A DNA stretch of 46,905 nucleotides from Hyphomicrobiaceae bacterium (GCA_020638035.1 JACKJI010000014.1:1-46905); one strand, 5' to 3'. Shown: positions 24,468-33,452, numbered from the stretch's first letter. The notes: generated by a model not told the origin, from the sequence alone. Program-made: numbers and translations.

Positions 24468-25961
24468 TCAGCCAATCGGAACGGCGACGAATCTGAGATC
24501 ACCCTTGGCGTCCTCGATCCTGAGCAGCACGGCCTTGCGGCCCGACTTTTTCACCTTCTGCACGCTGCGCGCCACGTCTTCCGGTGTTGCGACCTCGTCC
24601 TGCGCCGCCTCGACGATCACGTCACCCGGCTTGATGTTCTTGGCAGCCGCGGCACTTGCTGGATCGACCTCGGTGACAATCACGCCCGATACCGACCTGT
24701 CGATATTGAAGCGTGCACGCAGTTCGTCGGTCATCACGGCGAGCTTCAGTCCGAGAACCTCCTGCGGCTCCAGCGCCACCTCAGGCTCGGGCTCTGCCGG
24801 TGCAGCAGCGCTCGGCTCATCGTCGACGAGGCGCCCGATCTCAACCTCGATCGTCTTGCTCTCCCCTTTGCGGATCACTTCGACCGGCACCTTCTTGCCG
24901 ATGGACGTGTCGGCAACAATCCGCGGCAGACCGCGCATGTTCTTGATCTCGCGACCGTCGAACCGCACGATTACATCGCCCGACTGGAGTCCTGATTTCG
25001 CTGCCGGTCCGCCCTCGGCCACCGAGGCTACGAGCGCGCCCATACCGGCCGGCACACCAAGCGATTCGGCAAGGTCCTCCTCGAAGGACTGCAGATTGAC
25101 GCCAAGCCAACCGCGCCGCGTCTCGCCGTAGAGTTTGAGCTGCTCGATGACGTTGACGGCGATCGCCGACGGGATCGCAAAGCCGATGCCGATCGATCCG
25201 CCGGTCGGCGAGATGATTGCCGTATTCACGCCGATGACCTCGCCGTTCATGTTGAACAACGGTCCACCCGAGTTGCCTCGGTTGATGGCGGCGTCGGTCT
25301 GCAGGAAATCGTCGTAGGGACCGGTGTTGATGTCACGCTGCTTGGCCGAGATGATGCCAACCGTAACCGTGCCGCCGAGGCCGAACGGATTGCCGATCGC
25401 CATCACCCAGTCGCCGACCGCGAGCTTCTCAGATGACCCGAACTTGACGTCGACCAGCGGTGCCTTCGGCGTCACCTTGAGCAGAGCAAGATCGCTCTTG
25501 ACGTCGCGGCCCAGCACCTTGTCGACCTTCAGCTTCGAGCCGTCGTGGAAGTTGATGAAAATCTCGTCGGCGTCGGCAATCACGTGATTGTTCGTGACGA
25601 TGAGGCCTTCCTTGCCGTCGACGACGAATCCCGAACCCAGCGAGGAGACCTTGCGCGGAACCCGCGGCCCTCCGCGCCGGTCGAAGAAATCCTGAAACAG
25701 ATCGTCGAAGGGCGAGCCTTTGGGAATTTCAGGCAGTGGCAAGCCCTGCGGTCCCTTGGCAGTCTGAGAGGTCGAAATGTTGACCACGGCATCGATCAGC
25801 TTCTCGGCGACCGGCGCCACCGAACGCGGCCCGTTCTCAGCGTATGCCTTTTCGGCCGCAGGTCCGCCACCGAGCACGGCAAGCCAAGCAACCAGCCCCG
25901 CAAGGATACCCCGCCAGGGCATGGTATTGGCACCGGTCCGCTCGCTGCACGTCACCGACAT
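24468..25961 (-). CDS. degP: periplasmic serine protease of the DegP/HtrA (Do) family
   Basis: Degrades misfolded envelope proteins. The 497-residue protein has a signal peptide (hydrophobic ILAGLVAWLAVLGG, cleavage after AYA), a trypsin-like domain with the catalytic triad His126 (TNNHVIAD), Asp157 (SDLALLKV) and Ser231 (GNSGGPLF), and two PDZ domains (about 285-375 and 405-490). An acidic Pro/Ala-rich linker separates the PDZ domains. Start ATG 25961 follows GAGGGTG closely. It lies downstream of hflK-hflC-DUF2065 on the same strand, a conserved neighbourhood in proteobacteria joining membrane and periplasmic quality control. DegP versus DegQ naming cannot be settled by eye. Confidence 0.95.
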   Translation of the reverse strand: MSVTCSERTGANTMPWRGILAGLVAWLAVLGGGPAAEKAYAENGPRSVAPVAEKLIDAVVNISTSQTAKGPQGLPLPEIPKGSPFDDLFQDFFDRRGGPRVPRKVSSLGSGFVVDGKEGLIVTNNHVIADADEIFINFHDGSKLKVDKVLGRDVKSDLALLKVTPKAPLVDVKFGSSEKLAVGDWVMAIGNPFGLGGTVTVGIISAKQRDINTGPYDDFLQTDAAINRGNSGGPLFNMNGEVIGVNTAIISPTGGSIGIGFAIPSAIAVNVIEQLKLYGETRRGWLGVNLQSFEEDLAESLGVPAGMGALVASVAEGGPAAKSGLQSGDVIVRFDGREIKNMRGLPRIVADTSIGKKVPVEVIRKGESKTIEVEIGRLVDDEPSAAAPAEPEPEVALEPQEVLGLKLAVMTDELRARFNIDRSVSGVIVTEVDPASAAAAKNIKPGDVIVEAAQDEVATPEDVARSVQKVKKSGRKAVLLRIEDAKGDLRFVAVPIG

Positions 25962-26200
25962 GTCACCCTCGTGGAAGCGATGTTTCGATTGTACCGGATC
26001 ATGTTCATGGTCCAGCCCTGGGATGGGGCTCGATCTGCCCTGTAACCGATCCCGACGCGGCACCAGTCCTGCCATGAAACGAGCGCCGCGTCACGCGTAC
26101 AGCACGACGCGGCCCAGAGGCGCCAAGCCTCGCGTGGTGGAAGCGCGGCACGTAACCCGCCAATCGGCTCAGGGCGAGTATTCGGGCCCTGCCCCATCCG

Positions 26201-26386
26201 TTAGCCCCGCACGAGCCAGACGACAAGGGCGCCAGCCGCAATCGCAGTCCACCCCGCCCGCCGCAGCGTCCGCTCGGGCAGGCCCGCGGCCAATGCCGCC
26301 ATGCGGCGCCCCTGATCGGGAGCCAATGCCCACACCAGCCCTTCCAGCACGAGCACGAGACCTACCGCGACGATGAGGTCGTTCAT
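26201..26386 (-). CDS. DUF2065 family small membrane protein (YjeT-like)
   Basis: A 61-residue protein with two hydrophobic helices (about residues 3-20 and 45-59) around a basic loop containing PDQGRRMAALAAGLPERTLRRAG. Length and pattern match DUF2065, whose E. coli member YjeT also follows hflC. The ATG overlaps the hflC stop by 4 bases (ATGA), so it is translationally coupled. Function unknown, presumably connected with the HflKC complex. Confidence 0.9.
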   Translation of the reverse strand: MNDLIVAVGLVLVLEGLVWALAPDQGRRMAALAAGLPERTLRRAGWTAIAAGALVVWLVRG

Positions 26387-27297
26387 GGTTGCGGCTGAGC
26401 CGTCGCACCCTTGCTGGCAGCCGGCGCGGCCGGCTGGCCGCCCGCACTGTTGAAGTAGCGGAAGAACTCCGAATCCGGAGAGATCACCATGCGCGTGTCG
26501 CCCGACTTCAGCCCCTGCTCGTAGGCCTGCATCGACCGGTAGAAGGCGAAGAAATCCGAATCCTTGCCATAAGCGTCGGCAAAGATCCTGTTGCGCTCCG
26601 CATCGCCTTCACCGCGCAGTTGCTCGGCATCACGCATCGCATTGGCGCGGATGACGGTCACCTTGCGGTCGGCCTCGGCCTTGATGCGGCGCAATTGCTC
26701 CTCGCCCTCGGCGCGGAAGCGTGCCGCCTCCTGGTGACGCTCGGTCTTCATGCGCTCATAGACCGAATCGCCGATCTTCTGCGGCAGGTCGGCGCGCATG
26801 ATCCGTACATCGACGATCTCAACACCGTAGTCGTTGGCGACCGCGTTGACGCGCTGCTGGATCTGCTCCATCAGCTGCGAGCGATCGTCACGCACCACGG
26901 CCTCGATCGACGACGAGCCCAGCACCAGGCGCAACGACGAATCCAGAACGATGCCGAGCTGCTGGCGCGCATTGGCCTCGTTGTTGAGGCGCTGGTAGAA
27001 CTTCAGCGGATCAGTGATGCGGTAGCGTGCGAAGCTGTCGACGACGAGCTGCTTCTTGTCCGCCACCGTCACCGTCTGCGGCTCGGTGTCGATGTCAAGA
27101 ATGCGCTTGTCGAAGAACTCGACCTGCTGCAGCACCGGCACCTTCCATTTCAGGCCCGGCGTCTGCTCCTTGCGGACGAACTGGCCGAACTGCAGCACGA
27201 GCGCCTGCTCGTTCTGGTGCACGATGAAGGCCGACAGGTAAAGCGCGCCTGCGGCGGCGGCGGCGAGAAAAAGGATCGTTGCAAGCAGCGAACGCAT
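26383..27297 (-). CDS. hflC: HflC, subunit of the HflKC modulator of FtsH
   Basis: A stomatin/prohibitin (SPFH) protein that with HflK forms a large cage around the FtsH protease at the inner membrane. The 304-residue protein has an N-terminal membrane anchor (residues 5-22), an SPFH domain beginning VHQNEQALVLQFGQFVR, and a long coiled coil (RHQEAARFRAEGEEQLRRIK region). The C terminus is a Pro/Ala/Gln-rich tail. ATG 27297 has GGAGG 9 bases upstream and lies 2 bases after the hflK stop; GTG 27303 would be too close to the ribosome site. Operon order hflK, hflC, DUF2065. Confidence 0.95.
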   Translation of the reverse strand: MRSLLATILFLAAAAAGALYLSAFIVHQNEQALVLQFGQFVRKEQTPGLKWKVPVLQQVEFFDKRILDIDTEPQTVTVADKKQLVVDSFARYRITDPLKFYQRLNNEANARQQLGIVLDSSLRLVLGSSSIEAVVRDDRSQLMEQIQQRVNAVANDYGVEIVDVRIMRADLPQKIGDSVYERMKTERHQEAARFRAEGEEQLRRIKAEADRKVTVIRANAMRDAEQLRGEGDAERNRIFADAYGKDSDFFAFYRSMQAYEQGLKSGDTRMVISPDSEFFRYFNSAGGQPAAPAASKGATAQPQP

Positions 27298-27299
27298 GA

Positions 27300-28439
27300 T
27301 CACTTGCCTCCCTGCTTCTTACCAAGCTCATTCAGCGGCAGATAGGGAACGACTCCCCCACTACCAGACTGGTCGAGAATGATCTTGTCGGTGCCGCTCA
27401 ACACGCGCTCCATTGTTTCCAGGAACAGACGCTTGCGCGTCACTTCCGGTGCCTTCTTGTATTCCTCGAAGACCTTCTCGAAGCGACCCGCCTGACCGTT
27501 CGCCTCGGCCACGGTCTGCTCCTTGTAGGCCTGAGCCCCCTGCAGAATGCGTTCCGCCTCACCGCGCGCCTCGGGCTCGATCTTGTTGGCGTAGGCCTGC
27601 GCCTCGTTGACGGCGCGCTGGCGGTCCTGGAGTGCCGCGATCACGTCCTCGAACGCACCGCGCACAGCCGACGGCGGCAGCGCCTGCTGGATCTTGACCT
27701 CCTGGATCTTGACCCCCGCCTCATAGGTATTGAGCACCTCCTGGATGGTCTCCTTGGTGGCAAGCTCAATCGGCTCGCGGCCTGGTGCCAGCACGTCCGA
27801 CACCTTGCTCTTGCCGATCACCTCGCGCATCGCGCTCTCGGCCACCACGCGCACGGTATTGTCGGGATCCTTCAGCTTGAACAGATAGTTCTCGGCGTTG
27901 TCGATGATCCACAGCACGACGAAGTCGATATCGACGATGTTCTCGTCGCCGGTCAGCATCAGGCTTTCCTCGGCCACGTCGCGGCTCGCCGTGCTGCCCC
28001 GGCCCTCGAAGGAACGGAAGCCCACCTCAACCTTCTTCTGGCGCTGCACCGGCGGCTTGCGGACCTCCTCGATGGGGGAGGGCCAGCGCAAATGCAGACC
28101 CGGCTCGACCGTGCGATGCACCTTGCCGAAGCGCAGCACGATGCCTTTTTCGAAGGGGGCCACGGTGAACGTGAAGGCGTAGAACCCGACCGCGGCGATC
28201 ACACCCAGCGACAGCAAAAACAGGAGCGGCGCCGGAATGCCGGTGCCACCGCCGCCGCCGCCACGCATGACCTGCTTCATACGGTCCTGGCCACGCTTCA
28301 AAATCTCTTCCAGATCAGGCTGCTGCCCGGAGCCACCACCCTGGTTCTGACCCCACGGACCCTGGCCCCACGGGCCGCCACCGCCACCGCCGCCGCCGCT
28401 CTTCCAGCCGCCGCCGCCATTCTGATTGTTCCAGGGCAT
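27300..28439 (-). CDS. hflK: HflK, subunit of the HflKC modulator of FtsH
   Basis: The 379-residue partner of HflC. It starts with a cytoplasmic Gly/Trp/Asn-rich tail (about residues 1-65, including runs of eight and six glycines) typical of HflK, then a membrane helix (about 68-92), the SPFH domain (VAPFEKGIVLRFGKVHRTVEPGL start, with LHLRWPSPIEEV) and a coiled-coil region (AQAYANKIEPEARGEAERIL). First gene of the hflK-hflC-DUF2065 operon; its promoter should lie in 28440-28771. Confidence 0.96.
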   Translation of the reverse strand: MPWNNQNGGGGWKSGGGGGGGGPWGQGPWGQNQGGGSGQQPDLEEILKRGQDRMKQVMRGGGGGGTGIPAPLLFLLSLGVIAAVGFYAFTFTVAPFEKGIVLRFGKVHRTVEPGLHLRWPSPIEEVRKPPVQRQKKVEVGFRSFEGRGSTASRDVAEESLMLTGDENIVDIDFVVLWIIDNAENYLFKLKDPDNTVRVVAESAMREVIGKSKVSDVLAPGREPIELATKETIQEVLNTYEAGVKIQEVKIQQALPPSAVRGAFEDVIAALQDRQRAVNEAQAYANKIEPEARGEAERILQGAQAYKEQTVAEANGQAGRFEKVFEEYKKAPEVTRKRLFLETMERVLSGTDKIILDQSGSGGVVPYLPLNELGKKQGGK

Positions 28440-28771
28440 TGCTTGTTGGTCTCTCGCGTTGATGGCTCGTGTCTGCGCTGAGCTGACGAACCGGAACGGA
28501 ATTTCGGATATCTTGGGAGCGCACTAAAGCTGCCCGGCAACGGCACAATACCGCCAGCGCCCAAGGGAGATACGGTCCGCAAGCTTATAGGGCAGCCACC
28601 GGAGGCATGCAAACCGTCCCCCGCTACATTGGTAAGGGCGCCAACGGGTTCAAGTGCCGATGCAAATTCGAGCCGTGTCCGCTACTTGCAGCTTGGGCCG
28701 ATTGGGCCGGTTCCTCCGCCACATCGGCCTGACCCACGCCGCTCACCGAGCCGGCCAATCCGGACCGACCG
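28440..28771. other. intergenic region upstream of hflK
   Basis: About 330 bases between the folA stop and the hflK start on the same strand. I see no gene, RNA or strong hairpin; a promoter for hflK is expected but no clear -35/-10 pair stands out. Confidence 0.4.
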
Positions 28772-29308
28772 TCACGCCCGCACGCGCTCCAGTATTCGCA
28801 GCCGCGCCGGATGCTCATCCTTCGGGCCCCGCTCAATCTCTTCGACAGCGATCTCCCGCCATGCGCCCGCATCCAGCGGCGGAAACAGGGCGTCCCCCTC
28901 AGGCGACGCATCCACTTCGGTCCAATAGATGCGCTCGGCATGGGACAGGGCCGCCCGGTAAACCTCCGCCCCGCCAATCACCATGATCTCGTCAGCGCCG
29001 CTACGGGCCGCAGCCTTGCGGCATTCGCCGAGTGCCTCGTCCAGAGTATGCACGACGATGGCTCCCTCGGCCCGAAAGGTCCGGTCCCGCGTGAGAACGA
29101 TGTTGTCGCGTCCGTCGAGTGGCTTTTTCTTGAGGCCCGCCCAGGTCTTCCGCCCCATCAGGATCGGCTTTCCCATCGTCAGGCGGCGAAACAACTTGAG
29201 ATCTGAGGAGAGGCGCCAGGGCAGATCACCATCGCGCCCGATCACACCGTTCCGTGCCACCGCGACGATGAACGCCACAACGGGCGGGCGGGCTGGTTTG
29301 TCGCTCAA
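28772..29308 (-). CDS. folA: dihydrofolate reductase
   Basis: Reduces dihydrofolate to tetrahydrofolate with NADPH, regenerating the cofactor consumed by thymidylate synthase encoded nearby. The 178-residue protein shows the family core: NGVIGRDGDLPWRLSSDLKLF with the conserved active-site Trp and acidic residue, the NADPH-binding MGRKTWAGL, and IMVIGGAEVYRAAL, followed by IYWTEVDASPEGDALFP. The start appears to be TTG 29308 with GAGGT 8 bases upstream. The C-terminal part is slightly longer than E. coli FolA. It lies on the same strand as thyA, separated from it by a lipoprotein gene. Confidence 0.96.
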   Translation of the reverse strand: MSDKPARPPVVAFIVAVARNGVIGRDGDLPWRLSSDLKLFRRLTMGKPILMGRKTWAGLKKKPLDGRDNIVLTRDRTFRAEGAIVVHTLDEALGECRKAAARSGADEIMVIGGAEVYRAALSHAERIYWTEVDASPEGDALFPPLDAGAWREIAVEEIERGPKDEHPARLRILERVRA

Positions 29309-29365
29309 ATCGCTACCTCGATTTCACCGGCCCCGGCAGCGCGCGACCGAGCGCATCAGCGACAA

Positions 29366-29797
29366 CTAAGCGCCAGCCCTCGCCCGGCATCCTTGTATGG
29401 GCACCATCGTGATCTGGTTGTTGGCGTTGTACTTGTTCATCGCGCCGGTCGCCGCATCGACGCCGAGACCGACAACACCGCCCACCAGCACGTTGCCTGC
29501 CGTCATCTCCTCGGTGTTCGACGAGATGATGCCGACACCATCCTGATAACATTCCTTTTTGCACACGACCTGGATACTCGACTGGCTCTTGTCGAGCACG
29601 ATCGTCGCGGGCGTCGTCACCACCTTTTGCCCGATTCCCGCGGAGGACAGCGTACACGATGCGCCGGGCGCACCTGGTGTATCGACAGCGACGGCCTGGG
29701 TCGTCCCCTTGGTGATGGTCGCGCAGCCCGCCAGTGCCGATGCGCCGACCGCCAAGAACGCTATGAACATCAACCGTGAATGTCTGTCGTATGACAT
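29366..29797 (-). CDS. small outer-membrane-type lipoprotein of unknown function
   Basis: A 143-residue lipoprotein: signal peptide with hydrophobic MFIAFLAVGASAL and lipobox LAGC, so the mature protein starts at the lipid-modified cysteine of CATITKGTTQ. The mature domain has four further cysteines (CTL, CKKEC, GC), consistent with disulfides in the periplasm, a small sandwich-like region resembling PEGA-type repeats, and a glycine-rich hydrophobic stretch (NVLVGGVVGLGVDAATGA). Similar proteins are often annotated misleadingly as translation initiation factor 2. GGGGAA precedes the ATG. Located between thyA and folA but not obviously linked to them. Confidence 0.85.
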   Translation of the reverse strand: MSYDRHSRLMFIAFLAVGASALAGCATITKGTTQAVAVDTPGAPGASCTLSSAGIGQKVVTTPATIVLDKSQSSIQVVCKKECYQDGVGIISSNTEEMTAGNVLVGGVVGLGVDAATGAMNKYNANNQITMVPIQGCRARAGA

Positions 29798-29987
29798 GAA
29801 GTATTCCCCAAAACCTCAGTGGCTTCGACCCCAATATCTGAGCGATTCCCCATCTGATGATTTGGCGTAGTAGCACTCCCCCGTGTTGTAAAGACACCTT
29901 CGTGCAACATGAACATAATACCGTACCCGGGATACCCTTGCCGGGCTTCCCGCTGCAGGCGCAGCCCACGCCCAGACGGCGCCTCGT

Positions 29988-30782
29988 TCAAACCGCGACT
30001 GGTGCCTTGATGTGCGGATGGGGGTCGTACCCGGTGATCCCGAAGTCCTCGAACTGAAAGTCAAAGATCGATTTGACCTCTGGGTTCACATGCAGTCGGG
30101 GCAGCGGACGCGGGGCCCGCGATAGTTGCAAGTCGGCCTGCTCCAGATGGTTGAGGTAGAGGTGCGCGTCACCAAACGTGTGCACGAAATCACCCACACC
30201 GCAGCCCGTCACCTGCGCCATCATGTGAGTCAGGAGCGCATAGGACGCAATGTTGAACGGCACGCCCAGGAAGATGTCGGCCGAGCGCTGATAGAGCTGG
30301 CAGGACAGCCGACCCTCGGCCACATAGAACTGGAACAGGCAGTGGCACGGCGCCAGCGCCATCTGAGGAATGTCGGCCGGGTTCCAGGCCGAGACGATGA
30401 TCCGCCGGCTGTCGGGATCGCGCTTGATGAGGTCCACCGCTTGCGAGATCTGGTCGATCGTACGACCGTCCGGTGCCGCCCAGGAACGCCACTGCTTGCC
30501 GTAAACGGGGCCGAGATCACCCCGCTCGTCTGCCCATTCATCCCAGATCGACACGCCATGCCGCTTCAGGTAGCCGACGTTCGTATCTCCGGCGAGAAAC
30601 CAGACGAGTTCGTGGATGATCGATTTCGTATGCAGCTTCTTGGTCGTCAGTAGCGGGAAGCCCTCGGCGAGGTCGAACCGCATCTGGTAGCCGAAGACCG
30701 AGCGCGTTCCGGTGCCGGTGCGATCATGCTTTTCCACGCCATGATCGCGCACGTGCCGCAGGAGATCGAGATATTGCTGCAT
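29988..30782 (-). CDS. thyA: thymidylate synthase
   Basis: Methylates dUMP to dTMP using methylenetetrahydrofolate. The 264 residues equal the E. coli ThyA length, and the nucleophile is Cys146 in LAPCHCLFQF. Also present: RTGTGTRSVFGYQMRFDL (with the phosphate-binding arginine), LIWF-equivalent IHELVWFLAGDTN, QRSADIFLGVPFNIASYA and HLYLNHLEQ. ATG 30782 has GAGGAGG about 10 bases upstream; a further in-frame extension to 30821 is not supported. Same strand as folA, which recycles the dihydrofolate produced. Confidence 0.97.
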   Translation of the reverse strand: MQQYLDLLRHVRDHGVEKHDRTGTGTRSVFGYQMRFDLAEGFPLLTTKKLHTKSIIHELVWFLAGDTNVGYLKRHGVSIWDEWADERGDLGPVYGKQWRSWAAPDGRTIDQISQAVDLIKRDPDSRRIIVSAWNPADIPQMALAPCHCLFQFYVAEGRLSCQLYQRSADIFLGVPFNIASYALLTHMMAQVTGCGVGDFVHTFGDAHLYLNHLEQADLQLSRAPRPLPRLHVNPEVKSIFDFQFEDFGITGYDPHPHIKAPVAV

Positions 30783-30866
30783 CGCTGGCTCGCCTCCTCT
30801 CGCGCTATCGCGCTGTCCCACCGACCCTCATCACGCGAGGTTTAGACCGATTCTGCGCTACTCGCG

Positions 30867-31649
30867 TCAACCCGGTGCGGTCGCGGAATTATCCACAAGC
30901 AAAAGGAGAGCAAGGACGGTGAGATTATAGGCTCCGTGGCAAAACATCGGCACACGCAGGCTGCCAGTGCGCACCAGCAGGAAAGCGAAGTACAGCCCTA
31001 CGGCGAAGACCTCGATGAGGCCCATGACCGAGTACCCGGCGTGCAGAGCCGACCAGGCCGCTGACGTCGTCACCGTTGCGCCGATGAGACCGAACGGTCC
31101 CTTGGCCAGTGCCGGAAAGAGGAACCCGCGAAACATCAGCTCTTCCATCACCGGCGCCCCGACGACGATCACGAGCACCGCCAGCCACCATGCCTCCGAC
31201 CGGATGAGCCCGGCATAGACCGTGAGATCGTCCATGACGCGCTTGGGGTCGATCGCCCACGTGACCGCCGAGAGCGCCCCAAACAGCCCAAGCATGGCGA
31301 GATATCCCAACACATAGGCCCGCTTGCCCTGCACCGGCGCCTGCAGCGCCAGCACGTTCTCGCGCGGCACATGCGACATTCCCGCGCCCCACCAGATGAC
31401 AGCGATGCTCACAAGCTGGCTCAAGCCCAGCGCTGTCAGAAACTGCCACTCGGGGGCAACGTGCCCAGCCCCGTCCAGCGCCGCCAGGGCAAATTGCGCG
31501 GCGGCCATGGCGATGAACAAGGTTGCGGCGGCATAAAGGACCGCATGCCACCAGAGCCAACCCGTCTGCGCCTGATATCGGGGCGATGGGTCACGTTGCA
31601 GCGGCGGGCTGTCCCAGTCGTCAGGCGCCTCGCCCGTACCGTTTGCCAT
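30867..31649 (-). CDS. CPBP family intramembrane glutamic endopeptidase
   Basis: A 260-residue membrane protein with about seven or eight hydrophobic helices and the CAAX protease/bacteriocin-processing (Abi) signatures: motif 1 MEELMFRGFLFPAL (EExxxR), motif 2 with SALHAGY, and motif 3 FCHGAYNL near the C terminus. These supply the catalytic Glu and histidines. The N-terminal 35 residues are hydrophilic and Pro/Asp-rich. Substrate unknown; such enzymes act in protein maturation or self-immunity. It lies upstream of thyA on the same strand, divergent from the potassium channel gene. Confidence 0.9.
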   Translation of the reverse strand: MANGTGEAPDDWDSPPLQRDPSPRYQAQTGWLWWHAVLYAAATLFIAMAAAQFALAALDGAGHVAPEWQFLTALGLSQLVSIAVIWWGAGMSHVPRENVLALQAPVQGKRAYVLGYLAMLGLFGALSAVTWAIDPKRVMDDLTVYAGLIRSEAWWLAVLVIVVGAPVMEELMFRGFLFPALAKGPFGLIGATVTTSAAWSALHAGYSVMGLIEVFAVGLYFAFLLVRTGSLRVPMFCHGAYNLTVLALLLLVDNSATAPG

Positions 31650-31672
31650 GATTTCTCTGCCGCCTGCCTACC

Positions 31673-31704
31673 GCTTTAAGATGCCACAGCTTTAAGATGC
31701 CACA
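31673..31704. repeat. perfect tandem duplication of a 16-bp unit
   Basis: GCTTTAAGATGCCACA occurs twice head to tail in the region between the divergent CPBP and potassium-channel genes, 25 bases upstream of the CPBP start codon. It could be a replication slip or a paired binding site. Confidence 0.75.
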
Positions 31705-31859
31705 GCCTGCGGCCGACCGTCCCCGTAACGCGGCTACTTTGACGCGGCTGCGGACCGCTGCACCACCTGGACCGCCACGCCACCGTGCGAATCAGGCACC
31801 CTGGCCGCCTCCTGGCGATCCAGTAACCAGGAATCACCGACCATGAGGCGCGACGACGG

Positions 31860-32630
31860 ATGTCTTTGAAACAGGACCTCAGCCACCTCTACCATGGCCA
31901 CGATGCCAAGGCGCGTGCGTTTCGGTTCGCGATCCTCGCCTTCGACATCTCCTCGATCCTCTTTTTCGTCGCCTCCTCGCTCGTGCACGACGAGCCCTGG
32001 ATCTACTGGGTCGACGCCGTCATTGCCTTGTTCATCATCGCCGATCTTGGCGCGCGGATCTGGATCGAGCCGAACCGCATGCGCATGTTCCGCCAGCTCG
32101 CGACCTGGGCCGATATCATCGTCATCATCACGCTGCTGCTGCCGACGCTGCTGGAAAGCTTCCTGTTCCTTCGCGTTTTACGGGCCTTGCGCCTGCTGCG
32201 CTCCTATCGCGTCCTGGCCGACCTGCGCGGTGAGTTCTCCTTCTTCCGCCGGAACGAGGACATCATCCAGTCGGTCGTCAATCTTGCCGTTTTCGTATTC
32301 GTCATGACCGCGCTGGTCTATGTCTTCCAGGTGCGGACCAACCCCAAGATCACCAACTATATCGATGCGCTCTACTTCACGGTTACGGCCCTCACCACCA
32401 CCGGCTTCGGCGACATTACGCTGGAGGGCACCTCGGGACGGCTCTTGTCCATTGTCATCCTCTTGATCGGCGTATCTCTCTTCTTACGGCTCGTGCAGAC
32501 GATCTTCCGGCCCCCACATGTCTCCTTCGAATGCCCCGATTGCGGATTGAAGCGCCACGACACCGACGCCGTGCACTGCAAGCACTGTGGCCGCGTCCTG
32601 CACATCCAGACCGAGGGCGAGGGGGATTAG
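31860..32630 (+). CDS. voltage-sensor-type potassium channel with C-terminal zinc ribbon
   Basis: A 256-residue ion channel of the voltage-gated superfamily: S1-S3 helices (about 22-100), an S4 segment with Arg at 105, 108, 111, 114 and 117 (every third residue), S5 (about 138-157), pore helix and selectivity filter TTGFGD (180-185) and S6 (about 195-215). The filter has Phe in place of the common Tyr, a known variant. The C terminus adds Cys225-x2-Cys228-x11-Cys240-x2-Cys243, a zinc-ribbon-like cluster that could sense metal or redox state in the cytoplasm. ATG 31860 has only a weak upstream site. No neighbour explains its role. Confidence 0.9.
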   Translation: MSLKQDLSHLYHGHDAKARAFRFAILAFDISSILFFVASSLVHDEPWIYWVDAVIALFIIADLGARIWIEPNRMRMFRQLATWADIIVIITLLLPTLLESFLFLRVLRALRLLRSYRVLADLRGEFSFFRRNEDIIQSVVNLAVFVFVMTALVYVFQVRTNPKITNYIDALYFTVTALTTTGFGDITLEGTSGRLLSIVILLIGVSLFLRLVQTIFRPPHVSFECPDCGLKRHDTDAVHCKHCGRVLHIQTEGEGD

Positions 32631-33008
32631 CGTAAGACGTGGCGGATCTGCGGGGCGCACGGCCAGACGACACGCTCCGCTCACCTGCGTATCGAACCGA
32701 CGCGCATTGCTTCGGAGTGAAATACCTGCTGCGCTCAATGGGATTTGGCCGGTCGGATCGGCTGAGCGTCACACGCTCTCAACTGTCACACGTGCCATAC
32801 CGCCAGGCGCGCCCTGGGAGGGCGAACACCGGGCGAGGCCACGCTCAACCCCACGTTTGCCGTCGGCGACAGCGTACCGGCACCGCATATGCCGTGGCAC
32901 CTCGTTACCCGACACTCACCACCCGTCAGCGCGCCAACCTTGTCAACAAACCGCCGGTTGTTGCTGTCATCCCTCAGTGTGGCACTTTTTTTTCACAATT
33001 GCCGCGCC
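32631..33008. other. intergenic region upstream of ssrA
   Basis: About 380 bases. Apart from the T-rich stretch at 32985-32995 that belongs to the ssrA promoter, I see no gene, repeat or structured RNA. Confidence 0.4.
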
Positions 33009-33014
33009 TATATT
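33009..33014 (+). promoter_or_regulatory. ssrA: putative -10 element of the ssrA promoter
   Basis: TATATT lies about 8 bases before the predicted 5' end of the tmRNA precursor, with a T-run centred some 20 bases further upstream in the -35 region. Inferred by position; no clear -35 hexamer is seen. Confidence 0.5.
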
Positions 33015-33019
33015 GGGGC

Positions 33020-33425
33020 TGCCGGAGCAATCCGGCTATGGCGATAAATGGCCATCGGAATAAGCCGATCGGACCCGGGGGCAGTACCCGGCGCCTCCAC
33101 CACCAGCTCATCCCATACGCCGTCAATCGGTGGTGACGGTGAGTTGCTGATGGGGGCGAACCAGCATCGACGAAGGTGTAAAGGGTGTGCTTTTGCCCGG
33201 CATGGTTCCGCCGTTATCGGGCCGTCCAGAATAGTTGCCAATGACAACTATGCTGAGGTTGCTCTCGCTGCGTAATGCAGTGCGAAAGACCTGAACCAAA
33301 GTCCTTGCCCCTAGCCGGGTAAGGCGCGGTTGGGAGGGCACCGGGCAACAGAAGCCCTCCACTTCGATTGGGCCACCGCTGAAGTTCAACGCGTCCGCTG
33401 GTGGGCGGGTGTGGTTCAAACGACG
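33020..33425 (+). ncRNA. ssrA: circularly permuted two-piece tmRNA
   Basis: Rescues stalled ribosomes by trans-translation. The acceptor piece comes first: a T-stem CCGGG (33075-33079) with 7-base loop GGCAGTA and CCCGG (33087-33091), then CGCCTCC-A-CCA ending at 33102. After a 49-base intervening loop the coding piece starts with GGGGGCG (33152-33158), which pairs all seven bases with CGCCTCC (one G-U), followed by a D-loop-like CCAGCATCGACGAAGG. The resume frame is 33237-33275 and encodes ANDNYAEVALAA then TAA. Downstream, TTGCCC (33305-33310)/GGGCAA (33343-33348) and GGAGGGC (33333-33339)/GCCCTCC (33354-33360) interleave as a pseudoknot; ACTTC/GAAGT with CCACC/GGTGG form a second. Precise ends are approximate. 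Confidence 0.96.
33103..33151 (+). other. ssrA: tmRNA intervening segment removed during processing
   Basis: The 49 bases between the acceptor CCA end and the 5' G of the coding piece. In permuted tmRNAs this loop is excised, leaving two RNA pieces held together by the acceptor stem. Boundaries follow from the acceptor-stem pairing. Confidence 0.85.
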
Positions 33426-33452
33426 GCGTGTTTAAGATAAGCGTTTATCTAT

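Noticed and set aside
30867..31649. CPBP protease as immunity protein of a bacteriocin cluster
   Set aside because: No precursor peptide, transporter or maturation gene is near it.
33048..33275. A 75-codon open frame ending in ANDNYAEVALAA
   Set aside because: Only the last 12 codons are translated, as the tmRNA tag; the upstream part is acceptor stem, loop and structural RNA.
33123..33419. A minus-strand open frame over ssrA
   Set aside because: It lies entirely over the tmRNA gene and has no ribosome site or domain.
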